In this document: piece after piece, positions 44,437 to 54,330 of the stretch
Numbering within the stretch: the first letter of the stretch is position 1
How the letters are laid out: each line of letters opens with the position of its first letter
Origin: Coprobacillaceae bacterium UN01-12pH3A
Lineage (GTDB): Bacteria > Bacillota_I > Bacilli_A > Erysipelotrichales > Coprobacillaceae
Assembly (NCBI GenBank): GCA_027676805.1
Contig: JAQENU010000011.1
Location: forward strand, 41,452-105,451
DNA: 64,000 nucleotides
Reading direction: 5' to 3'
Notes under the pieces: generated by a model
Databases searched by the model: none
What the model was told of the DNA's origin: nothing
The model's input: only the letters and a program-made list of their open reading frames with translations
Position numbers and translations under genes: made by a program

Positions 44437-45789
44437 TTATTGAGCGTGAGCACTTTGCTTGTTAGAGACAAGTACAAATGGTGCCCACATCAGCGTTATT
44501 CCAACAATTTCAATAACCTGATAGATCGCGCCTTTAATTCCTCCGCCGGTTGCTAAGAATGGATATAGTACCGGTGGCGTTACCCAAGGAGCAGATAGAC
44601 ATACTCTTTCAATTACACCTAAATCCATCAATATGTAAGACAAGGTTGCTAAAATCACCGGAGTAAAGACAAATGGTACCATGTACACCGGATTCATTAC
44701 AATAGGTACACCGAAGGTGATCGGTTCATTAATTCCAAAAATCCCCGGTGCAACGGAAATACCGATCACTGTACGTTCAGCCTGCACTTTACCAAAGATC
44801 AAGACGGCGATGATCAGTCCTAATGTTGCTCCTGATCCACCGATTGATGTATAAACACTGACACCATTAATAATATTTGGAATTTCCTTTCCGGTTTTTC
44901 CGGCTTCATAAGCCTGTGTATTCTCTAAGCTTAATGGAGTAAAAATTGGCGTCGTAATAGATCCTACGATGTTTTTCCCATGCAGACCAAAGAACCAAAG
45001 GAAATTACTTAAAAATGTTATTAATACTGCTGTCCCTAATGTATCGGCCACTTTGTTTAACGGAGCGGATACGAATTTTTGAGTAATGATCCATAAGTTC
45101 ATTCCAGTTAATTTATCAATATAAATTCCTGCTGCTACTATCACAATAACGGTAAGAATAGCCGGAATTAATACTGTAAATGATCCCGCTACTGCTGGCG
45201 GAACTCCATCAGGCAAGGTAATTTTTAATTTATCATTTCTTGATAGCCTGACAAAGATTTCAGAAACTGCAATTGTTAAAAGCATGGCAACAAATAACCC
45301 ATTTGAATCTAGCTTATTCGCAGCTATACCGCCGCCTGCTACATCAGATGTCAGCACCTCTACTCCTTTTGCACCGCTTTCCCATTTATAATTATTCGCT
45401 AATGTCTGTACAGCCGGTGCCAGCCCCAAATAACAAGTTAAAGACACGACAGAAGTGGCAATACCATCTCCTTTTAATCCTTTTGCCATCTGATATCCCA
45501 AAGATGTAACTAACAAGATCGCCATCATATTGATGGATCCCTTGTTGACAGCATTCATCACGTCTTTAATTCCCGTTGACGTTATGAAATTTGTGTATCC
45601 CTCTTGAATCGAAACAATGTTCAATCCATTTTTAGCGAATACACCTTGGATGTTGTTGACCAATACCGCAATCGATCCGACTATGGTAATTGGCATGCTC
45701 ACAACGAAGGCGTCCCTGATTGCAACCAAGTGTCTCTGTGCCCCAATTCTGGCTGCAAGAGGGACAAATTTTTCTTCTAAAAATTTCAT
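44437..45789 (-). CDS. celB: PTS cellobiose-type permease EIIC
   Basis: The 450-residue membrane protein has about ten hydrophobic segments and the EIIC-Lac/Cel signatures: RHLVAIRDAFVVSMPITIVGS, FFGLHGKNIVGS, FGINEPITFGVPIVMNP and APWVTPPVLYPFLATGG. It takes up a beta-glucoside or disaccharide; the EIIA and EIIB partners must be encoded elsewhere. Its ATG at 45789 follows GGGAGGAAAG. Confidence 0.92.
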   Translation of the reverse strand: MKFLEEKFVPLAARIGAQRHLVAIRDAFVVSMPITIVGSIAVLVNNIQGVFAKNGLNIVSIQEGYTNFITSTGIKDVMNAVNKGSINMMAILLVTSLGYQMAKGLKGDGIATSVVSLTCYLGLAPAVQTLANNYKWESGAKGVEVLTSDVAGGGIAANKLDSNGLFVAMLLTIAVSEIFVRLSRNDKLKITLPDGVPPAVAGSFTVLIPAILTVIVIVAAGIYIDKLTGMNLWIITQKFVSAPLNKVADTLGTAVLITFLSNFLWFFGLHGKNIVGSITTPIFTPLSLENTQAYEAGKTGKEIPNIINGVSVYTSIGGSGATLGLIIAVLIFGKVQAERTVIGISVAPGIFGINEPITFGVPIVMNPVYMVPFVFTPVILATLSYILMDLGVIERVCLSAPWVTPPVLYPFLATGGGIKGAIYQVIEIVGITLMWAPFVLVSNKQSAHAQ

Positions 45790-45795
45790 CTTCAC

Positions 45796-46052
45796 TTTCC
45801 TCCCGTATTATATTTTATAAATTTATTATAGCTAGTTGAAAAGGCTTACATTGCAATATCTTAAATTATGAAATTTGTTTCACATATCGGTTCAATTTTC
45901 AAAAAATAAAAAAGATTATTTATAATACTAAAAAAACAATGTATTTCTTATCTTTTCCATTTATTTTACTAAATTTCTTTTTTATTATTATATTTTATAA
46001 ATACGGCGGATTTATAGAAACAATGTTGTTTTACTTTAAAATATACTCATAT
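45796..46052. other. AT-rich intergenic region between celB and hsp20
   Basis: Long A and T runs with no recognisable gene or clear palindrome; the promoter of celB should lie at its left part, but no convincing -35/-10 pair was identified. Confidence 0.4.
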
Positions 46053-46079
46053 TTAGCACTCTTTACTTGAAAGTGCTAA
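46053..46079 (+). promoter_or_regulatory. CIRCE element (HrcA operator)
   Basis: TTAGCACTC-N9-AAGTGCTAA is the CIRCE palindrome with one mismatch. It overlaps the -35 box of a promoter, so HrcA binding blocks transcription at normal temperature. Confidence 0.93.
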
Positions 46080-46095
46080 AGCACTGTGATATAAT
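46067..46095 (+). promoter_or_regulatory. Sigma-A promoter of hsp20
   Basis: TTGAAA (46067-46072) and TATAAT (46090-46095) with a 17-bp spacer; the right CIRCE arm lies in the spacer. A leader of about 100 nt follows. Confidence 0.85.
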
Positions 46096-46204
46096 ATAAA
46101 TGTAGTTAGGGAGGACACCTAACGAGGTAGTATAATTTCATTTCCCAGCGTTATTACTGAGAATCATTTTGAGGAAAAGTTATAAAAGAAAGAGGCGATT
46201 TTTT

Positions 46205-46612
46205 ATGAAATTCCTACCTGCAATTGATTCTTTATTTGATGATTTATTTCATGATCCATTCCAACATGTTTCAACAGAACAGATGCGTACGGATATTGTT
46301 GAAAAAGACGGAAACTATTTGTTGAACATGGAGCTCCCCGGATATAAAAAGGAAGATATTCAAATGGAACTAAAAGATGGCTATTTAATTATTAATGCAT
46401 CAAAAAATGTCAGCAATGAAGAAAAAGACGAGGATGGGCATGTTATTAGACGTGAACGCTACAGCGGCAGCTGCACACGTAACTTCTATGTTGGTGACAG
46501 TATTAAAGAAGAAGACATTAAAGCATCATTTGATAATGGTGAATTAAAGATTTCAATTCCTAAAGACACGATAAAACAAGTCGAGGAAAAAAGATATATT
46601 CCAATAGAATAA
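46205..46612 (+). CDS. hsp20: Hsp20/alpha-crystallin small heat shock protein
   Basis: The 135-residue chaperone has an alpha-crystallin domain (about 25-125) with LLNMELPGYKKEDIQMEL, ASFDNGELKISIPK and an IPIE C-terminal I-x-I-like tail. It holds unfolded proteins. Regulated by HrcA at the upstream CIRCE site. The leader (about 46102-46204) contains a TTAGG/CCTAA hairpin. Ribosome site AAAGAGGCG. Confidence 0.93.
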   Translation: MKFLPAIDSLFDDLFHDPFQHVSTEQMRTDIVEKDGNYLLNMELPGYKKEDIQMELKDGYLIINASKNVSNEEKDEDGHVIRRERYSGSCTRNFYVGDSIKEEDIKASFDNGELKISIPKDTIKQVEEKRYIPIE

Positions 46613-46615
46613 AAC

Positions 46616-46663
46616 AAAAACAGCTAGAGATTTAGTTCAAATACAATCCCTAGCTGTTTTTTT
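46616..46663 (+). terminator. Terminator of hsp20
   Basis: AAAAACAGCTAG (46616-46627) pairs with CTAGCTGTTTTT (46650-46661), with more T following. Confidence 0.85.
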
Positions 46664-46715
46664 ATTTTAAATAAAGTGATATGAAAGAGTGAAAAATTTT
46701 AAAAGCAGTTTTCGA

Positions 46716-47207
46716 TCAGTCTTTGTAGATATACCTGACTTCTTTTACCATCTTGCCGCCAATCTTCGCATTTAAATAATCCTCGGTCAATATAAAACCC
46801 GCTTTTTCATAAAAGTGTCTTGCTTTGACGTTCTTTTCAAGCACCCATAAGTAGATATTGCTGTATCCTAGTTTTTTTAACTCTGATACAGCGAATTCTA
46901 TAAGCCTCTTTCCATATCCTTTTCCCATATATTCAGGTAATAGATATATTGAAATAATTTCGCCCCATCCTTCAAACTGTTCTAAACGAGAGTTACTGAT
47001 ACTGCTTGTTCCTACCACTATATCATTCTCCAAACAAAGCAGCGTCTTTCGATTGGGATTAGATAAATGGGTTACCCACTCTCCTTCTGAAATAGAATTT
47101 AAATAATCTTGAGGAAGTATGTCTCTATAAGCATATTTCCAGCTTTTTACATATATTTTACTTATTGACAGTTTATCGTCTGCTGGTGACATGTATCGAA
47201 TTTCCAT
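46716..47207 (-). CDS. GNAT family N-acetyltransferase
   Basis: The 163-residue acetyltransferase has the acetyl-CoA motif LPEYMGKGYGKRLIEFAVSE (Q/R-x-x-G-x-G/A) and NVKARHFYEKAGF near the end. It is a RimI-like GNAT; substrate unknown. First of three acetyltransferase-type genes in this part of the minus strand. RBS AAGGAG. Confidence 0.88.
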   Translation of the reverse strand: MEIRYMSPADDKLSISKIYVKSWKYAYRDILPQDYLNSISEGEWVTHLSNPNRKTLLCLENDIVVGTSSISNSRLEQFEGWGEIISIYLLPEYMGKGYGKRLIEFAVSELKKLGYSNIYLWVLEKNVKARHFYEKAGFILTEDYLNAKIGGKMVKEVRYIYKD

Positions 47208-47237
47208 CTAAATCTCCTTTACAATTTTCATTTTCTA

Positions 47238-47753
47238 TTATTTTTTCAAATAGTATGTCGGATGTTCGAGTCCTGTTGGTGCATAATATTCATCTGATTC
47301 ATAGTGAAAGCCTAATTTTTCCAAAAGTTTTTTAGACGCTATATTTTGTGGATGATGACCTGCTTTTAATTCTTGAGTATTTAAAACCGAAAAAGCATAC
47401 TCAATGATTGCGGCAGCTGCTTCAAAGGCAAGTCCTTGTTTCTGATATTTCTTTTTTAAATGAAATCCAATTTCAAATATATTCTTTTCCTCTTTGTATG
47501 GGCGCAGTCCACAGCACCCAATCAGTTGTCCGCTGTCTAATTCAAAGATAGGAAAATACTGTATCCCATATACCCTATGGTTGGAAATCTCACAATTTAA
47601 TCTTTCTCTGATTTCCGGTATCGTAAAACTCCCCTCAGCACATATGAAACGGGCTACTTCCGGTTCTCCCCAAAGCTCGATTGCCAGTTGAACATCCCCT
47701 TGTTCCCAACATGAAAAACCAATTCTCTTTGTTTTTAAAAAATATTCTTTCAT
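47238..47753 (-). CDS. GNAT family N-acetyltransferase (RimJ-like)
   Basis: The 171-residue protein has the RimJ/RimL-type layout: LKTKRIGFSCWEQGDVQLA at the start, LIGCCGLRPYKEEKNIFEIGF, KKKYQKQGLAFEAAAA, and ASKKLLEKLGFHYE. The ATG at 47753 was chosen because AAAGGAGG is 7 nt upstream. Substrate unknown. Confidence 0.88.
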   Translation of the reverse strand: MKEYFLKTKRIGFSCWEQGDVQLAIELWGEPEVARFICAEGSFTIPEIRERLNCEISNHRVYGIQYFPIFELDSGQLIGCCGLRPYKEEKNIFEIGFHLKKKYQKQGLAFEAAAAIIEYAFSVLNTQELKAGHHPQNIASKKLLEKLGFHYESDEYYAPTGLEHPTYYLKK

Positions 47754-47833
47754 CTCTCTCCTCCTTTGCAATACTATTTATCAATACAGCTGTCTTTTCT
47801 TATTCCCCTGTCTATGAGTAAGCATCACCGTTC

Positions 47834-48583
47834 TTATTTTTTGATGATTCTTTTTATATAAGTAGCATCTACTAAGTTTACTGTCTGAAATTTGCCATTA
47901 TAAAAGACTGCCCAATTATTAAAAACGCAGGGCAATGCCTTAGCTTTTTCCAATGTATCCACTAAAATCCAATTGACAGGTATTTCATCTAGTTCACAAT
48001 ATTTTTTTATTCTTTGAATATATTGATCGATATAAGGACATTGCATATCATAATAGATCGTCAGTTCGTTACTCTCGATTTCCATTTTTTTCGCATTTGG
48101 AGCAAACATTGGCACGGTTCCATCAAAAGATAAGGCTAGCAAATCATATCCATTTTCTGTCGTATCCACTACTTGAAAACCAAACTTTTTCGCAAAGGAT
48201 TGATCAGAAAGCCATCCCTTTTGTTTTTTTGCCCCTAGCATACAGATACCGGATTTACCTTTTTCTTTCGCATCGGCTATGCAGTACTCCATCAGTGAGC
48301 TGGCATAGCCCTTCCCTTTATGAGCACCCTCTACCCATAAACAATACATATAATAGTAATTATCCCCTATAATCGGAGTCCATGCCGTTTCACAAGGCGC
48401 ATATTCTATAAACACCGTCGCTTTTTCATTCAGCTTTCTAAAAACATGTCCTTCTTTCAATCGATCTGCAAGCCACTGACGTTTTCCCTCGATGCCCTGA
48501 TGAACTGTCTTTGTACGTATGATACAGCTTAAATGTTCACTTGCTAAATTATCTGGGGTTAAGTTTATAAATTCTGCTTCCAT
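47834..48583 (-). CDS. yoaP: GNAT acetyltransferase fused to a YoaP-like domain
   Basis: The 249-residue protein has an N-terminal GNAT domain (about 1-150, VEGAHKGKGYASSLMEYCIADAKEKGKS) and a C-terminal thioredoxin-like YoaP domain (about 165-249) with YYDMQCPYIDQYIQRI and VFNNWAVFYNGKF. B. subtilis YoaP has the same two-domain form. The single Cys in the QCPY position suggests thiol chemistry. Substrate unknown. Confidence 0.85.
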   Translation of the reverse strand: MEAEFINLTPDNLASEHLSCIIRTKTVHQGIEGKRQWLADRLKEGHVFRKLNEKATVFIEYAPCETAWTPIIGDNYYYMYCLWVEGAHKGKGYASSLMEYCIADAKEKGKSGICMLGAKKQKGWLSDQSFAKKFGFQVVDTTENGYDLLALSFDGTVPMFAPNAKKMEIESNELTIYYDMQCPYIDQYIQRIKKYCELDEIPVNWILVDTLEKAKALPCVFNNWAVFYNGKFQTVNLVDATYIKRIIKK

Positions 48584-48670
48584 ATTTATCCTCCATTTAT
48601 CTATGTACAGTTATCTTTTTTATCATTATCTCCAGTGTACCATATTTTAGATTTAATTGTGTAAATCAAG

Positions 48671-48699
48671 CAAAAACAGCACTTATTTTGTAAGTGCTG
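48671..48699 (-). terminator. Terminator after the LURP-one-like gene
   Basis: CAGCACTT (48677-48684) pairs with AAGTGCTG (48692-48699), with a U5 tail on the minus strand. Confidence 0.8.
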
Positions 48700-48844
48700 A
48701 CCATTTCATTCTAAACTATTAAAATAGTAACGGATTATACTTCTAAATATTTAACCTAATTCCTATCTTCGATTTCTTTTTTATTATAACGATGCTGTCT
48801 CACAGAATAACATAGCTGCAAATATTAGTAACGTTTATTTATAT

Positions 48845-49318
48845 TTAATTACCACGTGAACATTTTTCCGCATCAATAGCTAAAACAATCATTAAAACAT
48901 ACAGTGCATTTTGTGAATCTAATACATCGATAACATAAGTATCAGTGAGATGAAACACCTCTTTAGAAACAGTCGCAATCAACTGAGAATGAGCATCTGT
49001 AATCTGATAATCCCATTGCCATAAATCTCCGTTAACCTGCCAATCGTTACAGTCAAGGCGAAAAACAGGTTTGAAAAAAGAAAATTCTTTATAAATACGC
49101 CCAATATACTGATCCTGAACATACATATTAAATTTAGGAAGAAAAGTTAATACCTCTTCTTTGATAGTGCCGATATGCTCATCACGATCATTATGAATAT
49201 GAAGGCAATGCCCCCAGCTCAGTTTTCCTTGAACAGTATATAAAACTTGTTGATGTTCATCATATATATCATAACTATCTAGCCATGAAAAAAGTCGTTG
49301 TTTAAATAATAGTCTCAT
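48845..49318 (-). CDS. LURP-one-related / scramblase-like family protein
   Basis: The 157-residue protein begins MRLLFKQRLFSWLDSYDIYD, then YTVQGKLSWGHCLHI and IGRIYKEFSFFKPVFRLD, and ends with DTYVIDVLDSQNALYVLMIVLAID. This is the YxjI/LURP-one-related family. It is membrane-associated in homologues; function unknown. The start was moved to 49318, where AAGGAG stands upstream. Confidence 0.78.
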   Translation of the reverse strand: MRLLFKQRLFSWLDSYDIYDEHQQVLYTVQGKLSWGHCLHIHNDRDEHIGTIKEEVLTFLPKFNMYVQDQYIGRIYKEFSFFKPVFRLDCNDWQVNGDLWQWDYQITDAHSQLIATVSKEVFHLTDTYVIDVLDSQNALYVLMIVLAIDAEKCSRGN

Positions 49319-49360
49319 AGTCGTCTCCTTTTTACTTATTCTATCATAAAACAAATAAAA

Positions 49361-49390
49361 AAGGGGCTCACTTTTAAAAACCAGCCCTTT
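49361..49390 (-). terminator. Hairpin with T-run upstream of LURP-one gene
   Basis: GGGCT (49364-49368) pairs with AGCCC (49383-49387), with a U6 tail on the minus strand. Second of two terminators in tandem. Confidence 0.6.
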
Positions 49391-49412
49391 AATTCACAGT
49401 TTGAAATAAAAG

Positions 49413-49439
49413 AAAAAACAGATATTGCTTTGATATCTG
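49413..49439 (-). terminator. Terminator of the AKR array
   Basis: CAGATAT (49419-49425) pairs with ATATCTG (49433-49439), with a U6 tail on the minus strand; it ends the aldo/keto reductase transcript. Confidence 0.8.
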
Positions 49440-49457
49440 CTTAATCATAATAGAATA

Positions 49458-49817
49458 CTAATACAAAAGGGCTGTAAACGAAAACTGTATTAACTTCCAA
49501 TCATCCTTAAAGTGATAAACTTCTGTCACCATAAAATGATGGGTTGTTTCCTTTCCATCTAATAATAAAGCATAATCACAATCTGTCAAAACAACAGCTG
49601 TGTTATTAAAAAGATTAACTTTCTGATTATGAAATGTAATCTGTGTTGGCTTAAAAGTGCCGCTTGTATAAAACTCTACTTCTTTATCTAAATCACATGT
49701 GATGCCAATATGAACAAATTGACATCTCTCATCTGAATATAAACGCATTCCGCTTTCATCAGCGTTTTCCATAGCTTTCCAAAAAGCCTGAGAAACTTCT
49801 AAAACCTTTTTTTCCAT
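49458..49817 (-). CDS. NTF2-like (DUF4440-type) protein
   Basis: The 119-residue protein has an NTF2-like fold: KVLEVSQAFWKAMENADESGM, FVHIGITCDLDKEVEFY and a VTEVYHFKDDWKLIQFSFT end. It has no catalytic motif that identifies a substrate. It is 37 bp after the AKR gene in the same direction and may be a small ligand-binding partner or isomerase. Confidence 0.8.
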   Translation of the reverse strand: MEKKVLEVSQAFWKAMENADESGMRLYSDERCQFVHIGITCDLDKEVEFYTSGTFKPTQITFHNQKVNLFNNTAVVLTDCDYALLLDGKETTHHFMVTEVYHFKDDWKLIQFSFTALLY

Positions 49818-49854
49818 TGATATTCCCCCTTTTGTTTAGACTTATATTCTTTAA

Positions 49855-50712
<858 letters not shown>

Positions 50713-51474
50713 TTACTGTTCATTAGCTTTAATAATTTCCTGCAAGCGAACATTTTCATTTCTAAATCTGGCATTCGGATTTTTATCACTGATAGACATA
50801 ATAATTGCTTTAGAAGGACAATTATTCGCACATGCCAAACAAAATTCACATGTTTTGTTGATTTTTACTGCTTTCCCATCAACAAGCTTGATATTGCCGA
50901 TTGGGCAAACACGAGTACATATACCGCAGCCACTGCATTTATCTGTAATTTTGATCTGTTCACCGTTGTTCAATTCCGGATGTTCTGTAAATCTTACCTT
51001 GACTAAATTATATTTTTCACGTCCGTCCTCTGTGGGCTGCTTGATATAATTCCTGCGCTGATTCAAATCTTCTTTAATAATTGCCAGCTGTTCAGGAATT
51101 TTCTTATCCATTGCTTTTTGTTCGTCAACATCAAACGAAGGAAGGTAATTATCCACCATCTGTAAGGTATTAGCATAATGTACTTTAATCCCCAGCTTTT
51201 CACAAAACTGGCTTGCCCATTCACTAGCAACACTGTCATTCATTCCATAGGTTGAAATAATATAGAAATAATCTGTTTTAAAAGTTGCCTTTTCGATAAA
51301 TCTTCTTACTATATGAGGCATCTCTCCTGCATAGACAGGAGTTACAATCCCAATGGCTTCATCTTCAAATACTAAATGATCGTTTTTTAAAACCTGGGGT
51401 ATGCTTTGTGTATTGCTGTCTAACTGCTGACTGATATGCAGACAGTTTCCTGTCGCGCTGAAATAAAATATCAT
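50713..51474 (-). CDS. EFR1 family flavodoxin-ferredoxin
   Basis: The 253-residue protein joins an N-terminal flavodoxin domain (SATGNCLHISQQL, TPVYAGEMPHIVRRF) and a C-terminal ferredoxin domain with two 4Fe-4S motifs (CSGCGICTRVCP, CEFCLACANNCP). This is the EFR1 family. It can couple ferredoxin and FMN electron transfer for AKR or other reductases. It lies between two AKR genes. Confidence 0.9.
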   Translation of the reverse strand: MIFYFSATGNCLHISQQLDSNTQSIPQVLKNDHLVFEDEAIGIVTPVYAGEMPHIVRRFIEKATFKTDYFYIISTYGMNDSVASEWASQFCEKLGIKVHYANTLQMVDNYLPSFDVDEQKAMDKKIPEQLAIIKEDLNQRRNYIKQPTEDGREKYNLVKVRFTEHPELNNGEQIKITDKCSGCGICTRVCPIGNIKLVDGKAVKINKTCEFCLACANNCPSKAIIMSISDKNPNARFRNENVRLQEIIKANEQ

Positions 51475-51563
51475 CTTATTTTCCTCCTAAATTTAAATCG
51501 TCTGTTTTCATGATTTTCATATATTCTCTATAATCTAAACTTTTTATAATGGACTATTATTTT

Positions 51564-52403
51564 TTAATCCTCAAAATTACATTTAGTTTTTGCCAGTCTT
51601 TCTAAAGAGTCGTTTGTAACAATATAGAAAGGCTGATGTTTATTTACACTTTTGATCATTTCCATCTCTTCTTTAGTCAAAGTAAAGTCAAAGATTTCTG
51701 CATTTTCTTTAATATGTTTTAATGAAGTGCTTCCGGGCACTAATCCAAATCCCATCTGTGTGTGCCATCTCAAAATGATTTGAACAGTAGATTTATGATA
51801 CTTATTTGCCAACTGTACAAACACCGGATCATTCAGCATCCCTGCATTGCCATGTCCCAACGGATACCACGACTGCAAAGCAATCTGATGTTCATCTAAA
51901 AAAGGTTTAACCGCTTCAGCTGGGTAATAGGGATGGCATTCTACTTGCATAACAGCCGGTACAACTTCACAGTTATCTAAAATTTCCTGAATCTTTTCTA
52001 CAGGGAAGTTGGATAACCCAATTGCTTTTAATTTTCCTTCTTTGTATGCTTTTTCCAGCATCTTATAGGCATAGATATAATTGTTTACCGGATGATGCAG
52101 AACCATTAAATCAATATATTCAACATCTAGTCGCTTTAAAGTGTCATCAATAGCCTGATCATTTTCATATAATGTCGGACCCAGTTTTGTTTCTAAGAAG
52201 ATTTCTTCTCTCTTGACTCCTGATTTTTTTATTCCTTTGCCCACTTCAACTTCATTTCCATAGCGGTTGGCAGTATCGATCAATAAATAGCCATTATTCA
52301 ATGCATAGCTCACATTATCTGTGATTTGTTCACCAAATTGGTTGATGGTTCCAAAACCAAGCTTAGGCATTTTAACGCCATTGTTTAATAAGATATATTC
52401 CAT
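51564..52403 (-). CDS. Aldo/keto reductase
   Basis: The 279-residue AKR has DTANRYGNEVEVG, LETKLGP, VLHHPVNNY and LVPGSTSLKHIKENA. The usual Trp after the catalytic Lys is Gly-Pro here, which may change the substrate pocket. The end lies 89 bp before the EFR1 gene. RBS GGTGGGAG. Confidence 0.92.
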   Translation of the reverse strand: MEYILLNNGVKMPKLGFGTINQFGEQITDNVSYALNNGYLLIDTANRYGNEVEVGKGIKKSGVKREEIFLETKLGPTLYENDQAIDDTLKRLDVEYIDLMVLHHPVNNYIYAYKMLEKAYKEGKLKAIGLSNFPVEKIQEILDNCEVVPAVMQVECHPYYPAEAVKPFLDEHQIALQSWYPLGHGNAGMLNDPVFVQLANKYHKSTVQIILRWHTQMGFGLVPGSTSLKHIKENAEIFDFTLTKEEMEMIKSVNKHQPFYIVTNDSLERLAKTKCNFED

Positions 52404-52416
52404 ATTTCTCCCACCT

Positions 52417-53265
52417 TTAATCGTGAATTTTCAATCCCATTAGGCGTGTTTCATTTGCCGGATCTTCCGGATTATGTGTTCCCATCCCTGTATCCAAAGC
52501 TTGAATAGCTTTCATTTCCACCTCATTTAATTCGAAATCAAAGATTTCAATATTTCCCTTCATTCTTTCTGGGTTAGTTGATTTAGGAAGTGAAATCACA
52601 CCTTCCTGATAAATCCATCGCAAAATAATTTGACCAGCATTTTTATTGTATTTATTTGCCAGAGAGACGATTGTTTCATTTTCTAATAAATCCTTATTTC
52701 CATGTCCTAATGGGTACCATGCTTCTAAGCGAATATGATATTCATCCATCACTTTTCTTAACTCTTTTTGCTGGGTAAAAGGATTAAACTCTACCTGATT
52801 CACTACAGGCATTACAGTCATGCCATCCTTAAATTTATTCCATAAATTAATCGTGATATTGGAAATTCCAATTGATTTTATTTTTCCTGCTTCAACCGCT
52901 TCTTCTAAGGCTTTCCATGCGCCTAAATAATCACCATAAGGCTGATGCAGTAGGTATAGGTCAAGATAGTCAACACCAAGCAGTGCTAAAGAATTTTCTA
53001 TCCCCTTTTTTGCACCTTCATAGCCGTAATCCTGCAGCCACAATTTTGATGTAATAAAGATTTCTTCTCTTGGGATACCACTGTCCTTAATGGCTTTTCC
53101 CACATCGCTTTCATTCATATAGCCTGCCGCAGTATCAATGTGACGATAACCTGCTTTTAATGCAGCTAATGTAGCTTCATAAGTAGGACCGTTATTAGGA
53201 ATCATAAAGACCCCAAACCCAACTGCTGGAATTGTTGTGTCATTGTTTAATGTAAAATAATTCAT
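52417..53265 (-). CDS. Aldo/keto reductase
   Basis: The 282-residue AKR has DTAAGYMNESDVG, TSKLWL, LLHQPYGDYLGA and LPKSTNPERMKGNI. It is 13 bp upstream of the next AKR. It is one of a pair with the gene at 54331-55179 (both have the G-D/S-YYGSW-type loop). Confidence 0.92.
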   Translation of the reverse strand: MNYFTLNNDTTIPAVGFGVFMIPNNGPTYEATLAALKAGYRHIDTAAGYMNESDVGKAIKDSGIPREEIFITSKLWLQDYGYEGAKKGIENSLALLGVDYLDLYLLHQPYGDYLGAWKALEEAVEAGKIKSIGISNITINLWNKFKDGMTVMPVVNQVEFNPFTQQKELRKVMDEYHIRLEAWYPLGHGNKDLLENETIVSLANKYNKNAGQIILRWIYQEGVISLPKSTNPERMKGNIEIFDFELNEVEMKAIQALDTGMGTHNPEDPANETRLMGLKIHD

Positions 53266-53285
53266 GTTATGTTCTCCTTTTTATA

Positions 53286-54260
53286 TTAGTGTCCGCCAAA
53301 TACGGCAAAATCCATGGTGTCTAACTGATCATCGATCCTTTTAATTTCTTTAGCTGTCAGCTCAATATTTCCAGAATTAAAATTTTCTGTTAATCGGCTT
53401 TCTTTTCGGCTGCCGGGAATCGGGATAATAAAATCTTTCTTACAAATCATCCACGCCATTGACAGCTGTGCCATTGTACAATTCTTTTGATTTGCCATGT
53501 CCCTTAATAAAGCCAAAAGTGCTTGTGCTTTTTCATATCCTTCTGCTTGATATTGAGGCATTGAATTTCTGAAATCCCCCTCCTCAAACTTGGATTCAGG
53601 TGTAAATTGTCCCGTCAGCAAACCGTTTGCCATAGGTGAGAAAGCAACATAGGTAATGCCTAACTCCTCACATACTGGGAATAAATTTTCATGCCATCTT
53701 GCCATCATTGAATAACGGTTTTGAATAGCGGATACAGGACAAACCGCATGAGCTCTTCTTAGATAATCCTCGTTGACTTCGGAAATTCCCCATGCCTTAA
53801 TTTTACCTTCTGCGATCAGCTCTTTCATCACCCCAGCCACAACTTCCGGTTCTATCTTTGGATCGATTCGATGCTGATAATAGAGATCAATATAGGACGT
53901 TTGAAGTTTTTCCAGACTTCCTTCCAGCGATTTTCTTATTGCTTGGGGTGAACTATCCAGTTCTAAATGATCACCTTTATGTTGCACCCCAAATTTAGTC
54001 GCTATAATGACTTTATCTCGAATATCCTTTAAAGCTGTTCCCACCAATTCTTCATTGTAAGAAATGGTTCCATCAGCATTTTCCCCCGTATAGCATTCCG
54101 CTGTATCAAAGAAATCATAGCCTAAATCATAAGCTTTCCTAATCGTATGAACTGCTGTGTCTTTATCTTCTGCCATCCCATAGGCATGAGAAAATCCCAT
54201 GCACCCAAGTCCTACAGTATTCACATACATCCCTGTTTTACCAATTTGTCTTTTTTTCAT
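53286..54260 (-). CDS. Aldo/keto reductase (AKR13/YghZ-like)
   Basis: The 324-residue AKR belongs to a different branch from its neighbours: GLGCMGFSHAYG, DTAECYTGENADG, ATKFGV, YYQHRIDP, and IPIPGSRKESRLTENF. Members reduce small aldehydes such as methylglyoxal. It is placed between two short-type AKRs with 20-70 bp spacing. Confidence 0.92.
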   Translation of the reverse strand: MKKRQIGKTGMYVNTVGLGCMGFSHAYGMAEDKDTAVHTIRKAYDLGYDFFDTAECYTGENADGTISYNEELVGTALKDIRDKVIIATKFGVQHKGDHLELDSSPQAIRKSLEGSLEKLQTSYIDLYYQHRIDPKIEPEVVAGVMKELIAEGKIKAWGISEVNEDYLRRAHAVCPVSAIQNRYSMMARWHENLFPVCEELGITYVAFSPMANGLLTGQFTPESKFEEGDFRNSMPQYQAEGYEKAQALLALLRDMANQKNCTMAQLSMAWMICKKDFIIPIPGSRKESRLTENFNSGNIELTAKEIKRIDDQLDTMDFAVFGGH

Positions 54261-54330
54261 TTTTGTTCCTCCTTAGTTTTAGTAAATGCTTTCTAATTTT
54301 CCTAATACAACCCACTTTTATTTGGTTAAA

